Part shown: one piece after another, positions 24,310-32,313 of the stretch
Position numbering within the stretch: position 1 is the stretch's first letter
Layout: every line of letters begins with the position of its first letter
Source: DASXTW01 sp036505215
Lineage (GTDB): Bacteria > Actinomycetota > UBA4738
Direction of reading: 5' to 3'
NCBI GenBank assembly: GCA_036505215.1
Contig: DASXTW010000160.1
Location: 18,504 to 82,503, forward strand
Length of the DNA: 64,000 nucleotides
Position numbers and translations under genes: made by a program
Notes under the pieces: model-generated
Told to the model about the DNA's origin: nothing
What the model saw: the letters and a program-made list of their open reading frames with translations, nothing else
The model's database searches: none

Positions 24310-25187
24310 GAGGGAGTGAGGATGACCTCTGGGACGGCCTTGGAGCCGCGATCCGAGTAGATCCCGATCAGACGGCCCTCGGGCCCGACGACGCGGTAGG
24401 GTCCGTCGATCCCGGCGGGACCCAGGATGCTCCCGTGTGTTGCGGCCCTGGCTTCGTCCTCGGTGAGACCGACCGCCTCGAGGTGCTCGATGGCTCGCTC
24501 CAGGGGAAGCGGCCGGCCTGGTGTCTCGGGCGGTGCGGCGTCGTCGACGCTGTACGGCCCGATGGCCGTGCGACGCAGGGCGATCAGGTGCGCCCCGCAG
24601 CCCATCGACCGTCCAACGTCCGCCACGAGCGAGCGGACGTACGTCCCCGCCGAGCATCGCACCCGGAAATCGAACCGTGCCCCTTCAAGGCGTAGGAGAT
24701 CGAATGCGTCCACGTGCACTCGTCGTGGAGCCGCCTGTACCGCCGTTCCCTTCCGGGCGGCTTCGTAGAGCTTGCGGCCGCTCACCTTCACGGCCGAGTA
24801 GGCGGGCGGGATCTGCTCGATGTCGCCCACGAAGCGCCCCATGACAGCGCCCAACCCCTGTTCGGTGAGATCCACGGGCGATCGGCGAAGCACATCGCCT
24901 TCGGCGTCGAGCGTTGTGGTCTCCACCCCCAACAGACCGGATCCCTCGTAGACCTTGGGGAGGTCGCCGAGGAACCGCAGGAGCCGGGTGGCCCGGCCCA
25001 CACCCATCAGCAGCAGCCCTGTGGCCAAGGGATCCAGCGTGCCCGAGTGCCCCACCTTTCGTGTGCCCAAGGCTCGCCGGACCAGGTCGACCGCATCGTG
25101 CGAGGTGATCCCGGCGGGCTTGTCGATCAGGAGAAAGCCGCTCGGTCCAGCTTCGTCATCCCGCTGTCCGGCTGCGGCCTCAGCCAT
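24306..25187 (-). CDS. truB: tRNA pseudouridine(55) synthase
   Basis: Makes pseudouridine 55 in the T loop of tRNA. ATG 25187 (293 residues) is chosen because FLLIDKPAGITSHDAVD follows shortly and the frame overlaps the nrnA stop by eight bases; upstream codons are non-conserved nrnA shadow. The catalytic aspartate lies in GHSGTLDPLATGLL (about 46-59), and Y in IPPAYSAVKV and the C-terminal RCSAGTYVRSL motif are present. Part of the rbfA-nrnA-truB cluster. Confidence 0.95.
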   Translation of the reverse strand: MAEAAAGQRDDEAGPSGFLLIDKPAGITSHDAVDLVRRALGTRKVGHSGTLDPLATGLLLMGVGRATRLLRFLGDLPKVYEGSGLLGVETTTLDAEGDVLRRSPVDLTEQGLGAVMGRFVGDIEQIPPAYSAVKVSGRKLYEAARKGTAVQAAPRRVHVDAFDLLRLEGARFDFRVRCSAGTYVRSLVADVGRSMGCGAHLIALRRTAIGPYSVDDAAPPETPGRPLPLERAIEHLEAVGLTEDEARAATHGSILGPAGIDGPYRVVGPEGRLIGIYSDRGSKAVPEVILTPS

Positions 25188-26199
25188 CGTCCGCGGCTCG
25201 GCCGGGCTCGCTTCGGGCAGCCACAAGCGCCCGCACGAGCGGCCTGACCGTCTCCTCCAGCCCGGCCTGGGATGTGTATCCCGCCGCCAGGCGGTGCCCC
25301 CCGCCTCCGAACCCCTGGCAGATCGCGCCGACGTCGGTTCGTCCACGCGAGCGCAGGCTCACCTTGAACCACCCGTCGCGCTGCTGCTTGATCACGCAGG
25401 CCACGTCGGCCTCGCGAGCCATGCGGATGACGTCGATGAGGTCGTCTGTGTCCCCCATCGTGATGCCGGCTCGAGCCAGGTCTGCCTGCAGGACGTACGT
25501 CCACACCAGATCGGCCTCGGGGACGTAGTCCAGCCGATCCAGAGCCGCACCCGTCACCTTGAGGGTTCCCAGGGATCCATCCTCGAACAGCGCCTGGCCC
25601 AGTCGAGCGTGGTCGAACCCATGGCGCCTGAGCTCCGAGGCCACCCGAAGGGTCTCCGGCGTGGTGGCCTCGTACATGAACCTGCCCGTATCGGTGATCA
25701 CCCCCGCGTAGAGGCACGCGGCCGCGCCGTCGGAGAGACCTCCCCCCATCCGCTCGACCAACCGGAAGACCATCTCGGCAGTGGACGAGGCCGCCGGGTC
25801 GAGGACCACGATCGTGCCGAACCCCGGGTTGGTCCGGTGGTGGTCGATCACGATCACCTCGGCCGCCCGCTCGGCGTTGGTGGCCAGGACCCCCAGCCGG
25901 TCCGGGGCTGCCGTGTCCAGGGAGACGAGAAGCTCCGGGCTCTCCGGAAAGTCCTTGGGGTCCACCAGGTAGCCCGCACCGTCCAGGGCAGAGAGCCAGC
26001 GCGGACGCACCAGAGGTTGATTCCCCCAGGAGCACACCACCTTCTTGCCTCGCTCGGCCAGATAGCCGGCGAGTCCGAGCATCGAGCCGAGGGCATCGGG
26101 GTCCGGGTTGACGTGACAGGCCAGGGCCACACCGGAAGCGGCCTCGAGGGCCCGCGCCGCGCGATCGAGCTTCCCGGCGATCGCGTCCCTCTCACTCAC
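25180..26199 (-). CDS. nrnA: DHH-family bifunctional oligoribonuclease/PAP phosphatase NrnA
   Basis: Degrades nanoRNA and pAp. Motifs: CHVNPDPDALGS (DHH motif I, about 28-39), DTAAPDR, IDHHRTNPGFG (motif III, about 117-127), GVITDTGRF, and the DHHA1 C-terminal GFGGGGHRLAAG. I prefer GTG 26199 (339 residues) since GGAGGTGA lies about 9 bases ahead; ATG 26217 would overlap rbfA by 26 bases. The eight-base overlaps with rbfA and truB suggest coupled translation. Confidence 0.9.
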   Translation of the reverse strand: MSERDAIAGKLDRAARALEAASGVALACHVNPDPDALGSMLGLAGYLAERGKKVVCSWGNQPLVRPRWLSALDGAGYLVDPKDFPESPELLVSLDTAAPDRLGVLATNAERAAEVIVIDHHRTNPGFGTIVVLDPAASSTAEMVFRLVERMGGGLSDGAAACLYAGVITDTGRFMYEATTPETLRVASELRRHGFDHARLGQALFEDGSLGTLKVTGAALDRLDYVPEADLVWTYVLQADLARAGITMGDTDDLIDVIRMAREADVACVIKQQRDGWFKVSLRSRGRTDVGAICQGFGGGGHRLAAGYTSQAGLEETVRPLVRALVAARSEPGRAADDG

Positions 26200-26587
26200 C
26201 CTCGTCTTCACCTCCACCCGGCTCGCTCGGCCCTTCGACAGCGCGCTGGGCCCCGATCTCTCGGAGCAGCTCGCTCACCCGCTCCACCTGAGCCAGCCCA
26301 ACGTCCTCCTCGAACTCCAGGTCCGGCGTGAATTTCATCCGCACCTGATGGCCGAGCACGCCCCGCAGATGCGAGCGGGCCGACCGCAGCCCGGCCCGAG
26401 TGGCCCTGTGGTCTCGGTCCTGCCCCAGGACGGTGTAGAAGACGGTCGCTCGTCGAAGGTCGGGGCTCACCTCCACGCGTGTGACCGTGACGAAACCCAC
26501 CCGGGGGTCCTTCAGCCTGGGGATCTCCTCGGCCAGGATCTCTCTGAACTCCTCGGCCACCCGCTCCGGGCGAGTCCCTCCGCTCAC
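26192..26587 (-). CDS. rbfA: 30S ribosome-binding factor A
   Basis: KH-fold maturation factor for the 16S 5' end. GTG 26587 gives 131 residues beginning SGGTRPERVAEEFREILAEEI, the normal RbfA start, with GGCGGGAG upstream. The fold core DPRVGFVTVTRVEVSPDL and the C-terminal MKFTPDLEFEED are present; an acidic tail follows. Between DUF503 and nrnA in the conserved infB operon. Confidence 0.95.
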   Translation of the reverse strand: MSGGTRPERVAEEFREILAEEIPRLKDPRVGFVTVTRVEVSPDLRRATVFYTVLGQDRDHRATRAGLRSARSHLRGVLGHQVRMKFTPDLEFEEDVGLAQVERVSELLREIGAQRAVEGPSEPGGGEDEGE

Positions 26588-26612
26588 CGAACTCCCGCCT
26601 CTCTCGTCCTCA

Positions 26613-26906
26613 TCAGTCGTCGGGTCCGTGCAGCGACAGATTGACCCCGATGATCTCGACCTCACGCCACCGATCGACGTGCCGCTCGACCTCGTGCATC
26701 ACCCGCTTGAGGTGGTAAGCCTCTCCCCCGACGGACGAGACGGCGATCGCCGTCCGTTGCCACAGGTCCTGGTGATCCACCTCGGCCACGGCGACGTTGA
26801 ACTTCTGCCGCAGGGAGGCCGTGAGCGTCTTGACCACGTGCCGCTTCTCCTTGAGCGACCCCACGCCGGGGATGCGGAGGTCGAACCGGCACAAAGCCAC
26901 GAGCAC
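26613..26906 (-). CDS. DUF503 family protein
   Basis: Small conserved protein (YlxP type), 97 residues, of unproven function, repeatedly found between infB and rbfA and therefore probably tied to ribosome assembly. GTG 26906 is preferred because the usual start (hydrophobic strand, then IPGVGSLKEKR, about 13-23) follows and AGGGGGA lies about nine bases upstream; GTG 26915 is too close to that site. Confidence 0.85.
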   Translation of the reverse strand: MLVALCRFDLRIPGVGSLKEKRHVVKTLTASLRQKFNVAVAEVDHQDLWQRTAIAVSSVGGEAYHLKRVMHEVERHVDRWREVEIIGVNLSLHGPDD

Positions 26907-26929
26907 CGCAGCCACTCCCCCTTGTAACG

Positions 26930-29038
26930 TCAGACGAGCGTGCGGGCGACCTCGCGCACTTCGTACGCCTCGATGACGTCGCCCTCGTGGATGTCCTGGA
27001 AGTTCTCCAGGCCGATCCCACACTCGAAACCCTCGGCCACCTCACGCACGTCGTCCTTGAACCGCCGGAGAGACCCCACGCGCCCGGTGTAGATGATGAC
27101 GCCGTCGCGGACCAGCCGGGCCAGCGACCCGCGAGTGATCGTGCCGTGCGTCACCATGCACCCCGCGATCACGCCCATCCTCGGCACCCGGAACAGGGCC
27201 CTGACCTCCGCCCGCCCCAGCTCGATCTCCTGCTCCTCCGGAGCGAGGAGACCGGAAAGAGCCTTGCGGATGTCGTCCAGCGCGTCGTAGATCACCCGGT
27301 ACAACCGCATGTCGACGCCCTCGGCCTCGGCAAGGTCTCGGGCCCCCACGTCGGGTCGAACGTTGAAGCCCACCACGACCGCGCCCGAGGCTGCGGCCAG
27401 CGAGACGTCGTTCTCGGTGATCCCTCCCACTCCCTTGTGGATGACGTCGATCCGAACCTCGTCCTGTGGCAATTTGTCCAACGCGTCCAGGATCGCCTCA
27501 AGCGAGCCCTGGACATCGGCCTTCACGATCAGGTTCAGCGCGGGCAGCTCACCCCGGCGAGCCTGAACCAGGAGATCGGCCAGAGAGGCCTGCGGCCGCG
27601 CCGCCGCGAGCTCGGCCGCCCGGTGGCGGGCTTCCCGTTCCTGCGCGATGTGGCGGGCCTCTCGCTCGTCGGCCACCACTCGTACCTCGTCGCCCGCCTC
27701 GGGCACGCGCGGCTTCCATCCCAGGACCTGCACCGGCTTGGCCGGCGGGGCCTCGGACACGGGCTGGCTCCATTCGTCGAACATCGCCCGGACCTTGGCG
27801 AAGGCCGCGCCGGAAACCACGGCATCGCCTACGCGGAGCGTTCCCCGCAGGACCAGGTCCGTGGCCACCGGACCCCGCCCCGGGTCCAGGTGGGCCTCCA
27901 GCGTGATGCCTCTGGCCGGCGCCTGGGGATCAGCCTTGAGCTCGAGGATGTCGGCCACCAGCAGGATGGTCTCCAGGAGGCGGTCGAGGTTCTCCCGGGT
28001 CTTGGCCGACACGTCGACGAACTCGAACTCGCCACCCCATTCGGCCGGAACGATCCCCTGATCGGTGAGCTGCTGGCGGACTCGCTGGGGGTCCGCCTCC
28101 GCCTTGTCGATCTTGTTCACGGCCACGATGATCGGGACCTTGGCGGCCCGGGCGTGGTTCAGCGCTTCGACGGTCTGCGGCATCACGCCGTCGTCGGCCG
28201 CCACTACCAGAACCACGATGTCGGTGACCTGAGCCCCGCGGGCACGCATGGCGGTGAACGCCTCGTGACCGGGCGTATCGATGAAGGTGATCTCCCTGCC
28301 GTCGTGGTGGACCTGGTATGCCCCGATGTGCTGGGTGATGCCGCCGAACTCCTGCGCGACGACGTCGGTCCGCCGGATGGCGTCCAGCAGGAGGGTCTTG
28401 CCGTGGTCGACGTGGCCCATGACGGTCACGACCGGGGGTCGCGGAACGAGCCGCGACTCGTCGACCGGCTCCTCCTCTTCCTCCTCCAGCTCCTCCTCTG
28501 GGCGGACGACTTCCACAGGCTTGCCCAGCTCGGTGGCCACCAGTTCGATCGCCTCGTCGGACAGGGACTGGGTGGCCGAGACCATCTCCCCGGCGGTGAA
28601 CAGAACCTTCACGATCTCAGCGGCAGTTGAGCCCAGCCTCTCGGCGAGATCCTGTGCCGTGGCCCCTCGGGGAACCCTCAGGGCCGGAACCGGAGGAGCG
28701 GGGGCTTCCTCGGGGACCGCCACTTCCTTCGGTGCGGGGGCCGGGGGTTCGGGCGGCGCCTCTACCGCGGTGGCCGCCTTCGAGACCTCGCCGTCGCCCG
28801 ACTCCCGGCGCACCGTCTCTTTCGCCTTGGCGGGCCGGGTGGCAGGAAGCTGATCGGCCGTGGCCGTGCGAGGCTTGCTGCCCGGCTTCACTTTCCCGCC
28901 GGCCGCGCGGATACGGGGAACAGCCTCCTCCGGAACGGTCGAGGACGCGGTGCGGCCCTCGTATCCCATTGCCTGGAGAGACTCCAGGATCTCCTTGCTC
29001 GCCACACCGAGCTCTTTCGCCAGTTCGTGGATCCTCAA
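26930..29038 (-). CDS. infB: Translation initiation factor IF-2
   Basis: GTPase that places initiator tRNA on the ribosome. 702 residues: an N-terminal IF2_N helix (MRIHELAKELGVASKE), a Pro/Ala/Glu-rich linker, a second IF2_N unit (about 125-180), the G domain with GHVDHGKT at 208-215, DTPGHE and NKID, then domains II-IV. The linker is much shorter than in streptomycetes and mycobacteria (usually 900-1000 residues). The start overlaps the ylxR stop by four bases. Confidence 0.97.
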   Translation of the reverse strand: MRIHELAKELGVASKEILESLQAMGYEGRTASSTVPEEAVPRIRAAGGKVKPGSKPRTATADQLPATRPAKAKETVRRESGDGEVSKAATAVEAPPEPPAPAPKEVAVPEEAPAPPVPALRVPRGATAQDLAERLGSTAAEIVKVLFTAGEMVSATQSLSDEAIELVATELGKPVEVVRPEEELEEEEEEPVDESRLVPRPPVVTVMGHVDHGKTLLLDAIRRTDVVAQEFGGITQHIGAYQVHHDGREITFIDTPGHEAFTAMRARGAQVTDIVVLVVAADDGVMPQTVEALNHARAAKVPIIVAVNKIDKAEADPQRVRQQLTDQGIVPAEWGGEFEFVDVSAKTRENLDRLLETILLVADILELKADPQAPARGITLEAHLDPGRGPVATDLVLRGTLRVGDAVVSGAAFAKVRAMFDEWSQPVSEAPPAKPVQVLGWKPRVPEAGDEVRVVADEREARHIAQEREARHRAAELAAARPQASLADLLVQARRGELPALNLIVKADVQGSLEAILDALDKLPQDEVRIDVIHKGVGGITENDVSLAAASGAVVVGFNVRPDVGARDLAEAEGVDMRLYRVIYDALDDIRKALSGLLAPEEQEIELGRAEVRALFRVPRMGVIAGCMVTHGTITRGSLARLVRDGVIIYTGRVGSLRRFKDDVREVAEGFECGIGLENFQDIHEGDVIEAYEVREVARTLV

Positions 29039-29316
29039 GCTTCGTCTCCTACTTCTCTTCCTAGTTCCTCTATTAGCCTAGCGGCCTCCGCCTGTCCCAG
29101 GGGGGCCTGCAGCGCCCGGGCGATCGCTCCCCTGCGGAGGGCCAGCCTCAGACACTCCCGGGACGGGTGGACGTAGGCGCCGCGCCCGGCGGCTCGACCG
29201 GTCGGGTCGAGGGCAACCCTTCTGTCGGGGCTCCTCACCACACGAATGAGCGCGCGCTTCTCCGCCTTCGACCGGCACCCCACACACGTGCGCTCGGGCT
29301 GCCGCTTCCCGGCCAT
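29035..29316 (-). CDS. YlxR family RNA-binding protein (DUF448)
   Basis: 93-residue YlxR protein, a small nucleic-acid-binding factor always found between nusA and infB. The signature RTCVGCRSKAEKRALIRVV (about 9-27), GRAAGRGAYVH and C-terminal helices are all present. Firmicute and actinobacterial homologues have been linked to RNase P and transcription control; here the assignment rests on family and position. Confidence 0.92.
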   Translation of the reverse strand: MAGKRQPERTCVGCRSKAEKRALIRVVRSPDRRVALDPTGRAAGRGAYVHPSRECLRLALRRGAIARALQAPLGQAEAARLIEELGREVGDEA

Positions 29317-29319
29317 ACT

Positions 29320-30588
29320 CTAGAGACCGGCCGACGCCTCCGGCTGGGCGGCCTTTTCCTTTGTCTTCCGTCCAGCCTTCTGAGCGACCGCGGCTTCCTC
29401 GGGGACCTCATGCTCCTGGGAAGCCTCTGGCATCTCGGGCTCAGCATCCTCGGGAACGGAGCCGTCTCCGGGAGCAGCTACCTCGACCTCGGGAGCCTCG
29501 CCCGCTTGGGCCAACACGCCGACATCGCGTCCGCCGGGTGGTTTCTCTGCATCACCCTTGCGGGATTCGCGGCGCTGGCGGTCCTCGTCGGCCGCCTGCG
29601 TCTCGCTCTTGATGTCGATACGGCAGCCGGTCAACTTGGCGGCGAGGCGGGCGTTCTGCCCTTCCTTGCCGATGGCAAGTGAGAGCTGGTAATCGGGAAC
29701 GATCACCTGGGCGGTCCCGGTGGCCGTATCCACGTGGACCTCCTTCACCTTGGCCGGGGCCAACGCGTTGGCGACGAACCTCTCAAGGTTCGGCTCCCAC
29801 TGGACCACGTCGATCTTCTCGCCGCGAAGCTCGTTCACTACCAGGCGAACTCTGGATCCTTTCGCCCCGACGCACGCTCCCACGGGATCCACCCCAGGCT
29901 CGTGCGAGACCACGGCGATCTTCGATCGGTGCCCCGGCTCCCGGGCGACGGCCTTGATCTCCACGATGCCCTCGGCGATCTCGGGGACTTCCAGCTCGAA
30001 GAGCTTACGGAGGAGGCCCGGGTGGGTTCGGGACACCACGATCTGCGGGCCCTTGGTGGTGCGCCGCACCTCGACGATGTAGGCCTTCAGCCGCTCGCCG
30101 TGACGATAGGGCTCGGACGGGACCTGCTCAGCCTGTGGGAGCAACGCTTCCACCTTGCCCAGATCCAGCAGCGTGTACCGGTGCGAGTCCTGCTGGATGA
30201 TCCCGGTCACGATGTCGCCCTCGCGCCCGGAGAACTCCTCATAGGTCATCTCGCGCTCGGCGTCGCGCAGCTTCTGATAGATGACCTGCTTGGCGGTCTG
30301 GGCGGCGATCCGGCCCATGAAATCGGGCGAGACCTCCTCTTCCTTCTCGGAGAGAACCTCACCGGTCTCCTCGTCGATGACCTGCATCCACGCGCGCATC
30401 TCTCCGGACTCGGGGTCGAGCTGTACGCGAGCGCCCGTGGTGATCTCATCGAGCTCCGGGTCGTGCTGTCGCTTGTACGACTTGTAGGCGCTGGCCAGGG
30501 CCTCCTCGAGGCCGGACAGGATCGTCTGGAACGGGATCCCCTTCTCCCGCTCGAGCTCCTTCAGCGCCTGGATCAGTTCCTGGTTCAC
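29320..30588 (-). CDS. nusA: Transcription termination/antitermination protein NusA
   Basis: RNA polymerase-bound factor affecting pausing, termination and antitermination. 422 residues: NusA N-terminal domain (ALKELEREKGIPFQTILSGL onward), S1 (REGDIVTGIIQQ), KH1 and KH2 (GACVGAKGSRV, then AIGKEGQNARLAAKLTG). Beyond residue about 345 an acidic and then basic tail of low complexity replaces the AR repeats of enterobacteria. Follows rimP with a four-base overlap. Confidence 0.97.
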   Translation of the reverse strand: MNQELIQALKELEREKGIPFQTILSGLEEALASAYKSYKRQHDPELDEITTGARVQLDPESGEMRAWMQVIDEETGEVLSEKEEEVSPDFMGRIAAQTAKQVIYQKLRDAEREMTYEEFSGREGDIVTGIIQQDSHRYTLLDLGKVEALLPQAEQVPSEPYRHGERLKAYIVEVRRTTKGPQIVVSRTHPGLLRKLFELEVPEIAEGIVEIKAVAREPGHRSKIAVVSHEPGVDPVGACVGAKGSRVRLVVNELRGEKIDVVQWEPNLERFVANALAPAKVKEVHVDTATGTAQVIVPDYQLSLAIGKEGQNARLAAKLTGCRIDIKSETQAADEDRQRRESRKGDAEKPPGGRDVGVLAQAGEAPEVEVAAPGDGSVPEDAEPEMPEASQEHEVPEEAAVAQKAGRKTKEKAAQPEASAGL

Positions 30589-31061
30589 CGCTTGCTTCCC
30601 TCTGCCTTCTTTCTCAATTCAACATTCCAGTCGGCCACGATGCGGGCCGAGAGGATGTCGTCATACAACACCTCGCGCTCGCCGGCGTCGGTGGAGATCC
30701 GGACGTCGTCCTGCCCCGCCGCCATCAGCGTCCCCGTCAGGGTCTGCGTCCCATCGGGCCAGGAGGCCTTGACCTTCACCGTCTCACCCACCCGCCGCCA
30801 GAAGTCCCTGGGCTCCTTGAGCGGCCGTTCGATGCCGGGCGAGCTCACTTCCAGCGTGTAGGGGCCCGGCTCGAAGCCCTCGAGGTCCAGCCGGCGGCTG
30901 ATCCGCTCACTGGTCTCGGCGATGGTGTCGAGGTCGACGCCGCCCTCGCGGTCGACGATCACACTCAGCACCTGGCGCCCCCTCCCTCGATGGAGAGCGA
31001 CCTCCACGAGCTCCAGCCCTGCGGCTTCGACCACGGACCGGACCAGGCTCTCCAGGTCCAT
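30585..31061 (-). CDS. rimP: Ribosome maturation factor RimP
   Basis: 30S assembly factor, first gene of the rimP-nusA-ylxR-infB operon. ATG 31061 (158 residues) fits the usual start DLESLVRSVVEAAGLELVEVAL-like; ATG 31076 and a start at 31103 are also open but would run into the hairpin at 31079-31107. The N-terminal domain contains VIVDREGGVDLD and the C-terminal domain the LEVSSPGIERPL motif. The leader carries a terminator-like hairpin immediately ahead of the ribosome site. Confidence 0.94.
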   Translation of the reverse strand: MDLESLVRSVVEAAGLELVEVALHRGRGRQVLSVIVDREGGVDLDTIAETSERISRRLDLEGFEPGPYTLEVSSPGIERPLKEPRDFWRRVGETVKVKASWPDGTQTLTGTLMAAGQDDVRISTDAGEREVLYDDILSARIVADWNVELRKKAEGSKR

Positions 31062-31078
31062 CTCGCCTCGCCCCATCG

Positions 31079-31107
31079 AAAAAGAACGTGGGCGCGTGCC
31101 CACGTTC
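31079..31107 (-). terminator. Terminator-like hairpin in the rimP leader (possible attenuator)
   Basis: Perfect ten-pair stem GAACGTGGGC/GCCCACGTTC with a four-base loop, followed on the minus strand by TTTTT (31083-31079). Only 17 bases remain before ATG 31061, so rimP transcripts must pass through it. An upstream AACGTAGGGGC could pair with the second arm as an antiterminator. Confidence 0.7.
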
Positions 31108-31136
31108 GGTCAGTGCCCCTACGTTTTCCGCAAGGA

Positions 31137-31145
31137 AGTATAGCA
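31137..31145 (-). promoter_or_regulatory. Extended -10 promoter for the rimP-nusA-infB operon
   Basis: Minus strand TGCTATACT, an extended -10 (TGnTATACT). The predicted start near 31130 gives a leader of about 69 bases that contains the hairpin at 31079-31107. No well-spaced -35 was seen. Confidence 0.5.
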
Positions 31146-31198
31146 CTGCGTGTTTTCACGAAGGAGCAAACGACGGAGCTGTCGTGCGCGCGGGGGGC

Positions 31199-31477
31199 CT
31201 ACAGACCGCGCTTTTGCCCGCCAGGCTCGTTCCAGTGGTCCCGCTTGTTCATGCGCCTGGTCATTCGATCGTCCCAGCCGCGATGGAGGGGCACTCCGAG
31301 ATCGTCCGCTACCGCGAGAGCTTCCTCCTCGGAGGGGAAGACCCACCGCGTCCAGTTCCCTCCGACGTCGATGAGGAGGAGATCGAACGTGTCGAGCCCG
31401 CATCGCTGGAGGAGGGCCTCAACGTCCGGCTGGTAGGTGACGAACTTCTGGAGTTCGCCGGGAGTCGTCACTGCCAC
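31199..31477 (-). CDS. Hypothetical protein, 92 residues
   Basis: Uncharacterised small soluble protein upstream of rimP. It shows an alpha-beta pattern with TFDLLLIDVGGNWTRWVFPS, EEEALAVADDLGVPLHRGWDD and a basic Trp-containing C-terminus (MNKRDHWNEPGGQKRGL). I recognise no domain. The coherent amphipathic pattern makes it likely to be real, and it may be transcribed with rimP or end before the rimP promoter. Confidence 0.6.
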   Translation of the reverse strand: MAVTTPGELQKFVTYQPDVEALLQRCGLDTFDLLLIDVGGNWTRWVFPSEEEALAVADDLGVPLHRGWDDRMTRRMNKRDHWNEPGGQKRGL

Positions 31478-31579
31478 GCGTGGAGCCTAGGAGCGGGTTT
31501 CCTAAACCGCAAGCCAGCGGGAAAAGGCGTGACAATTTGCTCTGTTTGTGACGAAGTTCACTGACAGGATCGAGCATAC

Positions 31580-32274
31580 TTGCCGATCATCGAACACATG
31601 TTCGATGCCAAGCGAGTCGGGGAGCGCGTTCGGGCCGCACTCCTGGCCTATCCCGATCCCTCCGGGCTGACGGAGGACCAAGCCGAGGCTGGATTCGCCC
31701 AGCTCCAGCGGATCTCCGAGCTGGTGGAGGCCAAGCGGCTGCGGTGGCTGGCCGAGCTGGAACGACGCGCTTCGTACCGCCAGGACGGATACCTATCGGC
31801 GGCGGCATGGCTTTCGGACCGGTTCGGACTTGCCGCCGGACAGGCCGGGGAAGGACCAGACCCGAACATCGCCGGTGCGAGTTGGACCACACGGGGGCGG
31901 TCCATCCTGCCACGGCCCATCGCCTGGCCTGCGACGCCTCGGTCTTGCCGGTGGTCATGGGCGGCCCATCCGAGCCCCTGGATGTCGGGAGGAGAACCCC
32001 GGTGGTGTCGGCAGCCCTGCCCCGGGCGGTCGCCCTCAGAGATCGTCGGTGCCGATTTCCTGGGTGCTACCGGCCTCACGCGTGGTGTGAAGCGCACCAC
32101 GTCGTCCATTGGGCCGACGGAGGGGTGACCGCGCTTCACAACCTGATTCCGCTGTGCCGGCCCCACCACCGCCTCATGCATGAGGGTGGGTTCGGGGTGA
32201 AGATGCTCAAGGGCAGGCCCATGTTCCGACGGCCGGATGGGTCGCTGCTCGATGAGGGAAGGGCCCCTCCGTAG
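31580..32274 (+). pseudogene. DUF222/HNH endonuclease (13E12 repeat family), internally deleted and frameshifted
   Basis: Remnant of a DUF222-HNH gene. The 5' part (ATG 31598, MFDAKRVGERV to about 31850) is the DUF222 N-terminus; the 3' part in another frame (about 31870-32274) holds CELDHTGAVHPATAHRLACD and the HNH core RCRFPGC, HAWCEAHHVVHWADGG, NLIPLCRPHHRLMHEGG. Intact members have roughly 400-450 residues; here the middle of the protein is missing and the two ends are out of frame, so the product is not functional as one protein. A perfect LexA box covers the start codon. It is accessory DNA between rimP and proS. Confidence 0.8.
31590..31605 (+). promoter_or_regulatory. LexA box over the start of the DUF222/HNH remnant
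   Basis: TCGAACACATGTTCGA is a perfect TCGAAC-N4-GTTCGA SOS box; the ATG start codon (31598-31600) lies inside it. It also encodes the N-terminal MFD. LexA bound here would block transcription near its start. Confidence 0.75.
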
Positions 32275-32313
32275 AGGTCGAGAGTCGTCCAGTCGGGTAG
32301 GAACACACACTGG

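Noticed and set aside
26987..28630. 547-codon open frame opposite infB on the plus strand
   Set aside because: Long antisense frames are expected in GC-rich DNA; its product has no domain and infB on the other strand is certain. The same applies to other long plus-strand frames opposite minus-strand genes.
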